Of a stretch of 64,000 bases of DNA, positions 34,587 to 45,774 are shown piece by piece. The notes beneath the pieces were generated by a model. That model was not told the origin of the DNA, ran no database searches, and was given only the letters and a program-made list of their open reading frames with translations. Position numbers and translations under genes: made by a program. The first letter of the stretch is position 1, and each line of letters begins with the position of its first letter. Source of the stretch: Hysterangium stoloniferum (Eukaryota > Basidiomycota > Agaricomycetes > Hysterangiales > Hysterangiaceae); assembly GCA_015178975.1 (NCBI GenBank), contig WHVD01000031.1:496001-560000 (forward strand), in the 5' to 3' direction.

Positions 34587-36127
34587 TTGTGCCCTATGCT
34601 GCCTTCACTCCTCCTCCCGATCACGCTCAGGTGTTTGATCCATAATAATACAGCAATGACAACAGTAGCAGCAGAGACAGAAAGCCTGCAAAAGAGGGGG
34701 GAAGAGAGCAGGGGGAGTGAGCTGGAGTGAATTAGGCAAAAGGAAATCATGAATAATCTTTTATAGCCTCAGAGAAGGTATTAATACTAACCTGGAGTTG
34801 TTTCAAAAGCCACAGAATGGAAGGTCAATTTTAACTGTATAAATTATATCTAAGTAGAAAATAGTAAAACCAATTACAGGGAAAGGACACACTTTCAATA
34901 CTCCACTTATACTTATAGGGAGCAGTCACAAAAACAGTAGAGAGTGCCAGAGAAAGGGAGTTCAGACAAATAGGTCTAAAATAGCCCAAAAACGCGAAAA
35001 ATAATGCATAAATAAGTTTTTTTTAACAGCATGAGAGAAAGTACTAATACTAACCTGGGAGTATGTTATATCTTCCAGTAAGAATGGAAACACAAAAAGG
35101 CATAGAATAGAGGGTCAACTTCACTGTATGAATAATATTTAAGTCAAAAAAGACAACATTAATTACAGGGACAGGACTCACCTTCAGTAATCCACCTATA
35201 CTCACAGAGAGGACTCAAAGAAGTAATGAAAAGTCCCAGGGAACCAAAATTCAGAGAAATAAGTCTAAAATAGGCCAAAGGCGTGAAGAATAATGCATAA
35301 ATAAATTAAAACAGCATGATAAAGTGCAAAACATACCTGAGATTGTAGGGGAGCCTTCAGACTGTATATTCCAATGAGAATAATACCCAGGAAAGGGTAA
35401 TCTGACTGCAAATAAATTATTTAATCATTAAAAAAAGCGAAAATTAAATAATAATAGATAGGAGCTCACCACAGTTTTTATATTGCCTGAGGAGTTGAGG
35501 AAGGCTTCAGAGATGATAAATGATTAATATGGGGGGGCCAGGGCCAGTGGATGGCCAGACTCTGACTGCAGGATAATATATTTAATTATTAAAAAAGCAA
35601 AATTTAATACAATTAAATAGAGGCCTCAACACACCTTGGTATGAGCCCAAATCCCTTGAGAAATATTCCAAAAAGTAACCCCTCACAAATTAAGGAGCAA
35701 AAAGCTGGGGGAGGGAGAGGGGAAAGGAGAAGCTGTGGCAGCCTCAAGGCTTTACAGCGGGCTTCGCGGCTAAGGCTAAAAATGTTCCCACGCACGAGGA
35801 ATACTCCCGCGGTGCCAAGAAAGCTCCTGCGAATGCAGAAATGTTCCCACGAATGCCAAAAAGACTCCGTATTTGCTCCCGTGATGACTAATAATGACAT
35901 TCCGGCGCTAATATTAGTCAGACTCTCCCACACAGAAGCTTCGGGTGCTGACGCGCCCTCATCGGGATTTTTCGACCCTGATGGGGGAAGAAGCTCGGGC
36001 ACTCCACACCCCTCACACATTGGGGTGCCTGCGGCGCCTAAAAGCACCCACCGTCCACCATACAACTTTACTATATATTGATTTTTGAAAAATTTATTAT
36101 GAAGTCAAAAAATGAATTGGAGGGTCA
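34587..36127. other. Noncoding region next to the Helitron gene
   Basis: Upstream of the Rep ORF. Includes the tandem block at 34766-35600. From 35630 to 36080 both strands have a 146-150 codon open frame of ordinary composition (for example plus 35641-36081) but no domain; I treat them as unproven. Confidence 0.4.
34766..35600. repeat. Tandem block, about 260-280 bp unit, 3 copies
   Basis: Units start near 34766, 35028 and 35311. Shared stretches include ACTAATACTAACCTGG, ACAGGGA(A/C)AGGAC, AAATAAGTCTAAAATAG and AATAATGCATAAATAA. The third unit is shorter and more diverged. Confidence 0.75.
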
Positions 36128-36532
36128 CTATACAGAGAGTTCTTGAATCTCTGGGTAATTATCTCTAGGATTTTCATTATTTTCATCATCCGAGTCCAAA
36201 TCATGAGCAAGATCTGGTAGAGGTTCTTCCTCAAAGTCATCAAGAAAGCCCACCAAGGTGAGAGATCCATCTTCTTCATCCACAATAAATGCTTCCTCAT
36301 ACATCCTTTCATTGCTTTGATCTAGATTGAGAGAAACTGGTTTGCAATTGAAGTCATCATCATCTGGGACATCCTTGATTGTCATTGAGGGCTTTTTTTG
36401 TGCCTTGGATCCAAGGTTTTTGATGCAAGATTGTGCAGCTTTAGACTTCTGAGGCATGGTAGTAGAACTGTGCAACTGCATGTTTGCTACTGTGCTGCTT
36501 ATGTATGTAATGTGGCCTGTGATCAAGTGCAT
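36128..36532 (-). CDS. Acidic hypothetical protein, probably transposon-linked
   Basis: 134 codons. A lysine-rich segment MPQKSKAAQSCIKNLGSKAQ begins at the internal Met near residue 26 and is probably the true start. It is followed by a strongly acidic tail (VPDDDDFN, DFEEEPLPDLAHDLDSDDE). There is no catalytic domain. Short leaders of this kind occur at the start of some fungal transposase genes, but nothing follows here. Confidence 0.35.
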   Translation of the reverse strand: MHLITGHITYISSTVANMQLHSSTTMPQKSKAAQSCIKNLGSKAQKKPSMTIKDVPDDDDFNCKPVSLNLDQSNERMYEEAFIVDEEDGSLTLVGFLDDFEEEPLPDLAHDLDSDDENNENPRDNYPEIQELSV

Positions 36533-36975
36533 GGCTTACTGCACAAGTTCATGTGCAACTATACCCTCTTTTTCTAAGGAGAATTTTTATGTAAGTAATA
36601 TAGGTATATATATTTGAATTTAATACAGTTTTCTTTCCCAATTTTAGGCCCTTAAAACAAGGCTGCCCAATATATCACATGATGATTATGTAAGTGGCCA
36701 ATACTGACACTGTCAAATTTTTGAAAATCTCAGAATCACATGGAAATGCATTTTTAAGCATTCAGAGACTGAAAAAAAAGTCAAATTTGTAAGTCCTACT
36801 ACTTGGCGGTGAATTATTTTTCAAGTTTTAAACCTGAGAACTGGAGGAATGGATCCCAACTCCACTTCCCTGGGCTTTAATTACAGGTTATCTATGTTGT
36901 GGAAGTACAGAAAGGAGTGTGAGCAGGTCACTTTTTTGCTTACATAAACAGGTGCCAAACTAAAGCTACACCTAC
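36533..36975. other. AT-rich stretch, no gene
   Basis: Low-complexity AT-rich DNA between the acidic ORF and the second copy of the duplicated segment. Confidence 0.5.
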
Positions 36976-37888
36976 CTTAGTGATGAGTGCCGCACGATCC
37001 ACTTGCCGCAATGAGCGTAAGGAGTTTCATCCGCCTTTGTTTCTCTTACAAGGACTCGGTTGATTCACAGTCTTTTAAAAAATTCGTTCACTGACGTCTT
37101 CACATTTCTTATAAAGTTTATCTAATTAGTTTACCGAACCACCCTCGCCCTCAGGTTGATGACAGTAGTGTAAAGCAAACATCATTGTTAGAATTAATGG
37201 AAACGAGTGAATATAGCGGAATAGTAGAGCCAAAGTTGTAAATCAACAAGGAAACCCGCCCTCCTGAGTGGCAAGTCTTCACATGCATACACGGAGAGCT
37301 GACACTCTCCCACTACTAACCATACAGCTCCTTGCACAGAGATATTCTGAATTAGATGAAGCTGTGATAGAAACTGACAATAAAGGCTGACCAAAATATG
37401 ACAATGCTGACCGGATGATGTGCACAGTGGACAAAGAAGCAGTTATTGTTAAATAATACAGCGCTACTGGTTCTGCACCTTGAGCCGTAACCCCCCAAAA
37501 AACTAACAAGCTGGATGACACTATTCGTATCTTCACATTGCTTCTCAGTTTTTGATGGTAGGAAGATTTAAACTTGAAATGCTAAGGGTCGGTGGTAATG
37601 ATGTCTTTCTTGTATGACCACAAGACTATATATAAAACCCCGACCAGATATGAAAGTGGGAATGAATCTGAATATTTCCTGCGATCTCATCTTGTACAGG
37701 CTGGAGACGTATGCGTGTGACCAGAAACTAGAAAATGAATTGGAATCGTAATCTTGTCCGAGGTTAAATGAACCGTACTCAGAGACACATATTTGTGGGT
37801 CCTGTGGTGCCTTTGCACTGGTGGGCTTAGATCTGGTGTAACGATCGTTCCAGGCGTCCAACACCCAGAAGCGAATAAACAGCATGGT
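36976..37888. repeat. Segmental duplication, copy 2, with extra 150 bp
   Basis: Aligns with 28212-28870. The extra block at about 37361-37510 is flanked by AAGCTG on both sides (GAAGCTG|TGATAG ... ACTAAC|AAGCTGG), where copy 1 has a single AAGCTGG. That fits an insertion with a 6 bp duplication, or loss from copy 1 through the short repeat. Confidence 0.85.
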
Positions 37889-38623
37889 ATCGAATCCTCA
37901 CACTGTATGGTACATTGAAATTCAATCATCGAGGCCTTAAAACGTTGCAAGGAGGGTAGGTTGTATATTCCCGTAAAGATATTTCTGGCCATCCGTTCCT
38001 CACTGGGTCAACTAAGACAGGCCCGAGAGTCTCTGGTAAAACATCAGAAGCCATACATGCAGTCTGAACTATAAGGACATGCTTTCTTTGTCGGGGAAAG
38101 ATGAGTGAGCAAATGGCTCGAGAACGTCTACGAGGTCAGGAGGTTTGCCACTGATGTCAAAGCTTGGACGAGGGGCCTTTCTTTAATTCCGACTCATTCT
38201 TGGATATGACAGTGTGAAATCAAAAATCGAAGAAAAAAACTTCCTACCAACTCTGGAAACCGTTTTGACACACAGAGCTAGTTGTGCACATCCCTCTATG
38301 CCTTTAACATTAATGTTCCTAATACATGTAGAACTTGTTGCACTTACTCTGCACGCGCCCCACACTTCTGGAAATTAGTCTATTGATATGCGGTCTATGT
38401 GTAATGCCCAGTTCGAACGGTGTTGTTGTGTTGAGGAACAAAGCACCGCACATATCTATCAGGGTCGATCTTCGACCCTAACCAACGTAATACTAATACT
38501 TCAACACACGTAACAAGCTACTAGGCTGTGCACCGTGGGTACAGAGAAGCAAGTCGCGGGTGACCTATCACATGTCCTGCCATGCGTCCTTGGCACTCAC
38601 TTACTACCACCATACATCTCAGC
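37889..38623. other. Promoter region of the NLR gene, no other gene
   Basis: No supported ORF. The short frames at 38183-38365 (minus) have no features. Confidence 0.45.
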
Positions 38624-41600
38624 ATGCCGTTTTTTTCAAAGCTGCGCCATCGTTTTGCCAAAAGCAAACTAACTAGTGCTAACTCCCTTCATGTCGTTAA
38701 CGAACCGGGGAATACATACAATGATCCCGGTTTTGGAATTAAAGTACTTGTACCAGGGACAACCCCTACTGTCGAGTGAGTGATCGAGCTTCAAACATAT
38801 CACTATCCTATTCCTAACATTCTTCGCATTTATAGTATTGTCGCTATTCACGGGTTCGATGGGCATCGCGAAGAATCCTGGACTGCCGATAATGGGAAGC
38901 TCTGGCTCCGGGACTTTCTCCCGCACACCATACCTACAGCGCGCATTTTGTCGTATGGTTACGATGCCTACACAAATAGTTCATTGTCTGAGCAGACTCT
39001 ACATGGTCATGCACAGGACTTCCTTGCAAAACTTTCCATGTCTAGGGAAACAGGAGAAACTAAGGTTCACTGACTGATAATCACTGTTGTTTGTCTTGCG
39101 TACTGATGATTGTTTCCTATTTTCCGTAGGACCGCCCAATAATCTTCATTTCGCATAGCCTAGGCGGCATTATTCTTAAGAGTGTACGTCACTTCATAAT
39201 GAAAAAAGTCTGTCGCCTACGTTTCACTCTTGGGAACAGGCCTTAATAGAAGCAAATGTTGCCCATGAAGGGCATCTCATGCCACGTAAATGGATACATT
39301 TATCAACATATGGTATTGTCTTCCTTGGTACACCCCACCAGGGCATAGACATGCTGCCATTTTCGCTATGCAGCCGGCCAAACAATATCTTGTTGAAGTA
39401 TTTAACCGCTAACTGTGAGCCATTACAGCAACAAATCTCCCATTTTAATGCCATCACCGCCCATTTTCACATAAAGTTTTTCTATGAAACTTTACCAACT
39501 AGTCTCCCTGTCCATAGTTCTGCAATTGTGAGTTTGAGGATATACCTTGCAATTGGGCTAAATTACAGCGGACATGCAGATTGTTCCCAAAGCATCTGCC
39601 GTCTTGCCTGGGGCTGTGAACATAGAACCAATAAGCATGCATAAGGATCACACTGGGATGTCCAAATTTCAGTCGGTCGACGATGATGACTACAAGTCTG
39701 TACTTTGTGTTGTGCAAGATATGATTAAGAAAGCTCCAGCCACAGTTGATGCCCGGTGGATTAAATTTAATCAGCAAAATGGTCAGTGTTGCCATCAATA
39801 GACATACAGAGGCTAACATTATTAAACAGATCACAACTCCCAAGGACCTATATACATGTCCAAGCACCGTTCTAGTCCAAGGTTTGTGGGACAGGAGAAA
39901 TATCTGTCAAAACTCAGAAGTTTTTTTGCTCCTGAGAACTCCCACTCAATGTGGAATCATTTCCTTTTGTATGGTATGGGAGGAGTTGGCAAAACTCAGA
40001 TTTGTTTGAAATTTATTGAAGAGCTGGTTAGCAATGACTGGTAAGCTGGTAATACTTTGTTTGTCCTTACCAACACTTACAGTAGAGTATTAAGTCACTT
40101 TTGGAGGATATTCTGGATAGATGGCACAAATGCAGAAACTTTGATCAATGGACTTTCAAGTATTGCTGATGATCCTGAAGGAATATCCAAGGGCATCAAA
40201 AAGTCTCGAGAGGCAGTTTTGACCTGGCTTACAGCCACTAACAAGAAATGTCTCATCATCTTTGATAATGCTAATGGAATGGATGGAGCTGTTAAAGACT
40301 ATTTGGAACAGACTTGCCAGATTTATGTCTTAATCACTAGCCGTAATCCTGGACTGGCTAGCCATGTCACAGACTCATTGGAGGTTCTCTCAATGGAGAG
40401 TGATCAAGCAATTTCCCTCTTTCAAGCTGCAGCTAAATTTGACAAGAAATTAAATACTATCTCACAGGAATGGTTAGAGAAGATTGTGACTCAACTTGGC
40501 TTCTTACCTCTTGCAATAGATATTGCTGGAGCAGCCATTTCAACTGGACTCTGTGGCATTACAGAGTATTTAATGATGCATGAAAAATATCATGCCGATA
40601 TTTTTGATGCAGATAACCCATCAATGAAAGGGGCACTAGGATATAATCACACTGTTTATAGTACTTTAAAGCTGTCATATGATCTGATTGAAAAGCAGGC
40701 TATATTAATGAAAAGTGCACAAGATGCATTGTTTGTTTTGAAAGTTCTGGCATTCTTTCACCACCAAAACATCATGGAAAGGATTTTTAAACAAGCTGCA
40801 GAACTCCCACCAGCAAAGACATATGATGGGAAATTGCAAACCACTTCATCAGATCTTCCAGCTCAGCTGCTCACATGCAATAATGATGGACAGTGGGAAA
40901 GTCTAAAATTCAGAATAGCCATACAAGTCCTCTGTGATTATTCACTTCTCACTAGAGACCCTGCTACACAATATTCATATTCATGGACAATGCATCCAAT
41001 GATACAAATGTGGATAAGATCTCAAGCACTAGGAAATGGTGATACACTACATTATTATGCAGCAAGGGCATTGATAGTAGGCAGTATCAATAGATCTGAC
41101 AGAATGAATGACATTTTATTCAGACAAGAACTGCTGCCTCATGTTATTGCAATCCAGGGTGTGGCTAATGCAAAGAAGCAGGGATATTATGATGATGTAT
41201 GTGAGAGATCAGCCAATGTGTACACCCAGGCTGGTAAATGGTTGAATGCAGAATTGCTACAGATCCAGGTGGTGGAAAACAGGGAGCAGATCCTAGGCAC
41301 TGAACACCCGGAGACTCTGAGAGCCAGGGCCAGCTTGGCTGATACAGATCGTCAGCTGGGCAGATGGACTGATGCAGAACAACTGGAGGTGCAGGTGTTG
41401 GAGGCCAGTCAGCGGATCCTAGGCACTGAACACCCAGACACTCTGACAGCCAGGGCCAACTTGGCTGACACATATCGTCGGCTGGGCAGATGGACTGATG
41501 CAGAACAACTGGAGGTGCAGGTTTTGGAGGCCAGTCAGCGGATCCTAGGCACTGAACACCCAGACACTCTGACAGCCAGGGCCAACTTGGCTGACACATA

Positions 41601-42807
41601 TCGTCAGCTGGGCAGATGGACTGATGCAGAACAACTGGAGGTGCAGGTGTTAAAGGCCAGGAAGCAGATCCTAGGCACTGAACACCCAGAGACTCTGAGA
41701 GCCAGGGCCAACTTGGCTGTTACATATCTTCAGCTGGGCAGATGGACTGATGCAGAACAACTGCAGGTGCAGGTGTTAGAGGCAAGTGAGCGCATCCTAG
41801 GCACTGAACACCCAGAGACTCTGAGAGCCAGGGCCAACTTGGCTGACACATATCGTCGGCTGGGAAGATGGACTGATGCAGAACAACTGGAGGTGCAGGT
41901 GTTGGAGGCCAGGGACCAGATCCTAGGCACTGAACACCCAGACACCCTGAGAGCCAGAGCCAACTTGGCTGCCACATATTGTCAGCTGGGCAGATGGACT
42001 GATGCAGAACAACTGGAGGTGCAGGTGTTAGAAGCCAGTGAGCGGATCCTAGGCACTGAACACCCAGAGACTCTGAGAGCCAGGGCCAATTTGGCTGACA
42101 CAGATCATCAGCTGGGCAGATGGACTGATGCAGAGCAACTGGAGGTGCAGGTGTTGGAGGCCAGTGAGCGGATCCTAGGCACTGAACACCCAGACACTCT
42201 GACAGCCAGGGCCAACTTGGCTGACACATATCGTCAGCTGGGCAGATGGACTGATGCAGAACAACTGGAGGTGCAGGTGTTGGAGGCCAGTGAGCGGATC
42301 CTAGGCACTGAACACCCAGACACTCTGACAGCCAGGGCCAACTTCGCTGCCACATATCTTCAGCTGGGCAGATGGACTGATGCAGAACAACTGCAGGTAC
42401 AGGTGTTAGAGGCCAGTGAGCGCATCCTAGGCACTGAACACCCAGAGACTCTGAGAGCCAGGGCCAACTTGGCTGTTACATATCTTCAGCTGGGCAGATG
42501 GACTGATGCAGAAAAACTGGAGGTGCAGGTCCTGGAGGCCAGGGAGCAGATCCTAGGCACTGAACACCCAGACACCCTGAGAGCCAGGGCCAACTTGGCT
42601 GTCACATATTGTCAGCTGGGCAGATGGACTGATGCAGAACAACTGCAGGTGCAGGTGTTAGAGGCCAGTGAGCGGATCCTAGGCACTGAACACCCAGAGA
42701 CTCTGAGAGCCAGGGCCAACTTGGCTGACACAGATCATCAGCTGGGAAGATGGACTGATGCAGAACAACTGGAGGTGCAGGTGTTGGAGGCCAGTGAGGG
42801 ATCCTAG
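38624..42807 (+). CDS. NLR receptor: alpha/beta hydrolase - NB-ARC - TPR
   Basis: Fungal STAND protein thought to act in non-self recognition and cell-death signalling (family knowledge). Exons 38624-38775, 38836-39064, 39130-39183, 39240-39527, 39580-39781, 39830-40040 and 40083-42807 join to 3861 nt and 1286 residues without a stop. Residues about 50-300 form a SesB-like hydrolase with the oxyanion strand VAIHGFDGHREESW and nucleophile elbow SHSLGG (Ser137), then GIVFLGTPHQG. NB-ARC has the P-loop GMGGVGKT (357-364), Walker B KCLIIFDNAN (about 434-443) and LGFLPLAIDIAGA. From about residue 760, 42-residue TPRs with the GRWTDAEQL motif follow. The ORF stops early through a 1 bp deletion near 42799. 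A second deletion of 2 bp near 42955 returns the DNA to the same frame, so the ancestral protein was longer by at least three repeats. The start is set by MPFFSKL, the usual kind of start; another ATG lies at 38582. Confidence 0.88.
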
Positions 42808-43215
42808 GCACTGAACACCCAGACACTCTGACAGCCAGGGCCAACTTGGCTGGCACATATCATCAGCTGGGCAGATGGACTGAGGCAGAACAACTGGAGG
42901 TGCAGGTGTTGGAGGCCAGTGAGTGGATCCTAGGCACTGAACACCCAGACACTAACAGCCAGGGCCAACTTGGCTGTTACATATCGTCAGCTGGGCAGAT
43001 GGACTGATGCAGAAAAACTGGAGGTGCAGGTCCTGGAGGCCAGGGAGCAGATCCTAGGCACTGAACACCCAGACACTCTGACAGCCAGGCCCAACTTGGC
43101 TGACACATATCGTCAGCTGGGCAGATGGACTGATGCAGAACAACTGGAGGTGCAGGTGTTAGAGGCCAGGCAGCAGATCCTAGGCACTAAACACCCAGAC
43201 ACTCTGACAGCCAGT
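41230..43215 (+). repeat. TPR-coding tandem array, 126 bp unit, 16 copies
   Basis: The marker AGGCACTGAACACCC recurs every 126 bp from 41294 to about 43057, with a last variant AGGCACTAAACACCC near 43183. Units differ at few positions, and variants such as LEVQVLEASERI and LQVQVLEASERI recur in non-adjacent units, which suggests exchange between units. Units 13 and 14 contain the two frameshifting deletions. Confidence 0.95.
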
Positions 43216-43287
43216 GTGAAGAGTCATGGAAGTTCTGACCACTCCACTCTCTATATGAAGGATATTGACTGTCTAGGTATATGTTAG
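42970..43287 (+). pseudogene. Cut-off continuation of the NLR repeat domain
   Basis: Same frame as the NLR ORF after the second deletion: two and a half more TPR units, then a diverged tail (SVKSHGSSDHSTLYMKDIDC). The stop TAG at 43285-43287 lies inside the LTR that starts at 43282 (TGTTAG), so the natural C-terminus was removed by the retrotransposon insertion. Confidence 0.8.
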
Positions 43288-44100
43288 GGTACATACATGG
43301 TGGGTTTCCGGAGAAACCCATGGGATATCCGGTAGGACTTGGCTTCAGCTTATAGGCCACCCCCTCGCGAGATGTGTTGCCCAATTTCTGACTGGCAGAT
43401 GGGAATCCCGGGGAGTCTGGGTGGGGTTTGTGGGTCGAGGGTTGTAGGTTGGAGGTCGTGGGTGAAGAGGTCGTGGGTCGAGATAGGTAAGAGAGATAGA
43501 TGCACTGGAACCTGTGGGCTCCGACTAGCCTGAGCAGTGTGATTCAAGTAGGAGTTTAGAGTGGAAAATGTATTAGATTACTGGGGAATCTAAGCCGATT
43601 TTCTGACTGGATTGTATGTACAACATCTGCCAGACTAATTAGACCGCGAAATGAATGACATATCAAATCCAGTAATAATGAAATGGAACTAGCAAAACAT
43701 AAAACAAGAATAGTAAACACCAAATTTGGTCTTAGGAATGGGATGGAATGGAGCAGAGTCCGAATGGTGATAAATCATAAACCATCATGGGAAATGGAGT
43801 GGGAGTGGAGTCCAAATCGTGACAGGTCATTTGACTAAAATGGGAATGGGGCTCAGTTAGAGCGATGACAGGTTTCTGAGTGGGGTCTGGTGACTGATGC
43901 GTGGGATGAGGTTGGACATAGACAGGGACAGAGTCCAGGGGTATTCCGGTGACTGAAACATGATGTAATGAGGTCGCACGTGGACAAGTTTGACATACGG
44001 AGTCCAGGCGGGAATTCCTGTAAACTGACAATTGGTGTATATAGGGCACGGGTGTGTACGGGTTAGTGCCCAGAGTCTGGCAGGAATCCTGGTTGTAACA
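43282..44100 (-). mobile_element. 3' LTR (C) of the chromovirus
   Basis: 819 bp, read on the minus strand as TGTTACAACC...CCCTAACA. Contains the family core at 43335. Its insertion truncates the NLR gene. Confidence 0.85.
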
Positions 44101-44114
44101 GTACCCTCCCTTTA
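44101..44114 (-). promoter_or_regulatory. Polypurine tract
   Basis: On the minus strand AAAGGGAGGGTAC directly precedes the LTR start TGTTAC. This is the plus-strand priming site of the retroelement and fixes the LTR orientation. Confidence 0.75.
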
Positions 44115-44249
44115 TGCCGAATTCCCAAAGAGGCTCTAGACCTAGATAAGGTTCTTGTCGGCTACGCGCATGTGTCAAAGTCATGTCGGTTACACGTATG
44201 TGTCAAAGAGTCATGTGATCTGGAAGGTAAGGTTCAGATGCAATGAGCC

Positions 44250-44258
44250 TATATAAAA
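44250..44258 (+). promoter_or_regulatory. TATA box of the antisense gene
   Basis: TATATAAAA lies 52 bp before the ATG at 44310, on the strand opposite to the retroelement. It supports an independent transcription unit inside the element. Confidence 0.55.
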
Positions 44259-44309
44259 TTTTGCAAAAATGAAATTTCTTCTTCTTTACTTCCCCCATCA
44301 TCGACACAT

Positions 44310-45298
44310 ATGGGTCCAAAGCCAACACTGCAAAGACCAATGCCAACTGCTGGGCCCTCCATGGGCAACATCTACCAGACGCCACTCACCGCTGCCCAAA
44401 TATTGGCGCAGCGGGAAGAGCAATGACGACAGCGAGAGGAGGCAGCAAGAGAAGCCAGGGAGGTTGAGGAGGCCCTGGACAGAGAGTACCAGGCAGCCTT
44501 GGCCACAGAGAAAGCGGCAGAGGAGAAAAGGAAGAGGGATGAGGAAGAGGCTGCGCAGGCTGCCATGGAAAAAGCCAAGGCAGCTGTGGAGAGGGCCATG
44601 GTAGTCACAGGAAAAGTAAGTCCCATAGTTTTTTTTCAACTTGTCTTTTTTTTTTCTGACTGACTTGGCATTTTCAGTGCAAGGCAACAGAGGTCAAATT
44701 GGAGTCTGTGGCGGAGCCCCAACAAAGCAAGTCTTGAGTCCGTGGGTTGTACCGTGGAAGAACTAACCATATCAACAGAAAGCAAGGAAGGCGGCACCAG
44801 TCCACCTACCGACTTAGAACGACCTGTGGTGTTCTGGTTGTAATGACTGGAACACTGAATGCAATCAAAAGTCTGGGTGGGGACTGGGCTGCTACCAGTG
44901 TGTGCACCTCAAGGTGAGGTGCTCGCTCATTCACAAGCAGGCCACAGGGTCTGGGACGTGGGGCATTAGCAGGTTGGACAAGTATTCCAGTCTGGAGGGG
45001 GTCTTGGGATGGATTGCCGAGGGCATCAAGGCCCAGAACGAGTTGCTCTGGAAGAGCAACAAGGTGAGTGTCATATGTAATGGCGAATGATCTCTGCGCA
45101 CTCCACTCAGAACATTACAAGTTCCTAGTGGAGTACACTGGCTTTATTTATGAGAAGCCAGAGGCCAGGAGTTCCAAGGAGGCCAGTTCAGATGAGGATG
45201 GGGTTCCTGCGGAGATAGTGGAGCTCCCTGAGGAGATGAATGAGGCAGGGAAAGCTGAGGCAGGGAAAAAAGACAGTCCCATCAATGTAGATGAATAG
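44310..45298 (+). pseudogene. Coiled-coil and Cys-rich gene carried antisense in the chromovirus
   Basis: Starts MGPKPTLQRPMPTAGPSMG. A long Glu/Ala/Lys/Arg coiled coil follows (EEAAREAREVEEALDREYQA), then after a 62 bp intron (44616-44677) a Cys motif LWCSGCNDWNTECNQ with CYQCVHLKVRC, a likely zinc cluster. After a short intron ending at 45110 comes an acidic C-terminus (SSDEDGVPAEIVELPEEMNE). A TGA at 44421-44423 replaces what is probably CGA (Arg) in the coiled coil, a stop occurs after QQSKS near 44735, and the frame changes before the Cys motif, so this copy is broken. A possible poly(A) signal AATAAA lies near 45330. Its role is unknown; DNA or RNA binding is a guess from the Cys cluster. 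Confidence 0.6.
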
Positions 45299-45504
45299 AA
45301 TAACAAAAGGTTTAATAATGTTTTTTGAAAATAAAAGTAAAGTGTGAAAGAACATAAAGATCAAAGTCCATGGATAATCTGCTTAAGACTTGAAAGACAT
45401 GTCAGAACCTGTAAAAGCAAAGAGAGACATAGGGTGACAGGGAATAATGAAAATGAGTCCAAACGTAACATGGGGTCTATGGAGTGTGGTCAGAGAGACA
45501 ATAG

Positions 45505-45774
45505 TGGTCCAGGTTTGAGTGGGTAAGCTGTATGAAAGTCAGTAATGATTTCCATGGCATTACCAAGTTCTGTGGCCAAAATCCATGAGGTTTCTTCATT
45601 GGTGCCCTCGTAACCCACCCACTTGACCAAGTAAAGCAGTTTACAAGTGCGCCGATGCTTGTCAATTTTTTGAATCTAAAATTTGTGAGATTTCAAACTT
45701 GGGTTCTCCATCAATAATGACTGGAGGGAGCAGAGATTGCATGCAATCCGGGATAGTGTTAGCAGTGCAAGGTT
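45505..45774 (-). pseudogene. Chromodomain of the chromovirus integrase
   Basis: The minus strand reads FEISQILDSK, then after a +1 shift in the T6 run at 45665-45670, HRRTCKLLYLVKWVGYEG and TNEETSWI. This is the typical chromodomain that directs integration to heterochromatin. The homopolymer shift kills it. Confidence 0.75.

Noticed and set aside
35613-36081. 146-150 codon ORFs on both strands
   Set aside because: Both strands are open over the same stretch and neither shows a domain; at most one could be real and I cannot choose.
39856-39890. Possible frameshift in the NLR before the NB-ARC domain
   Set aside because: An intron at 39782-39829 ending AAACAG puts the DNA in the right frame, so no lesion is needed.
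41720-42355. Minus-strand ORF with repeats of GVQCLGSAHW
   Set aside because: Antisense shadow of the TPR array; the plus frame has a family match and splice support.
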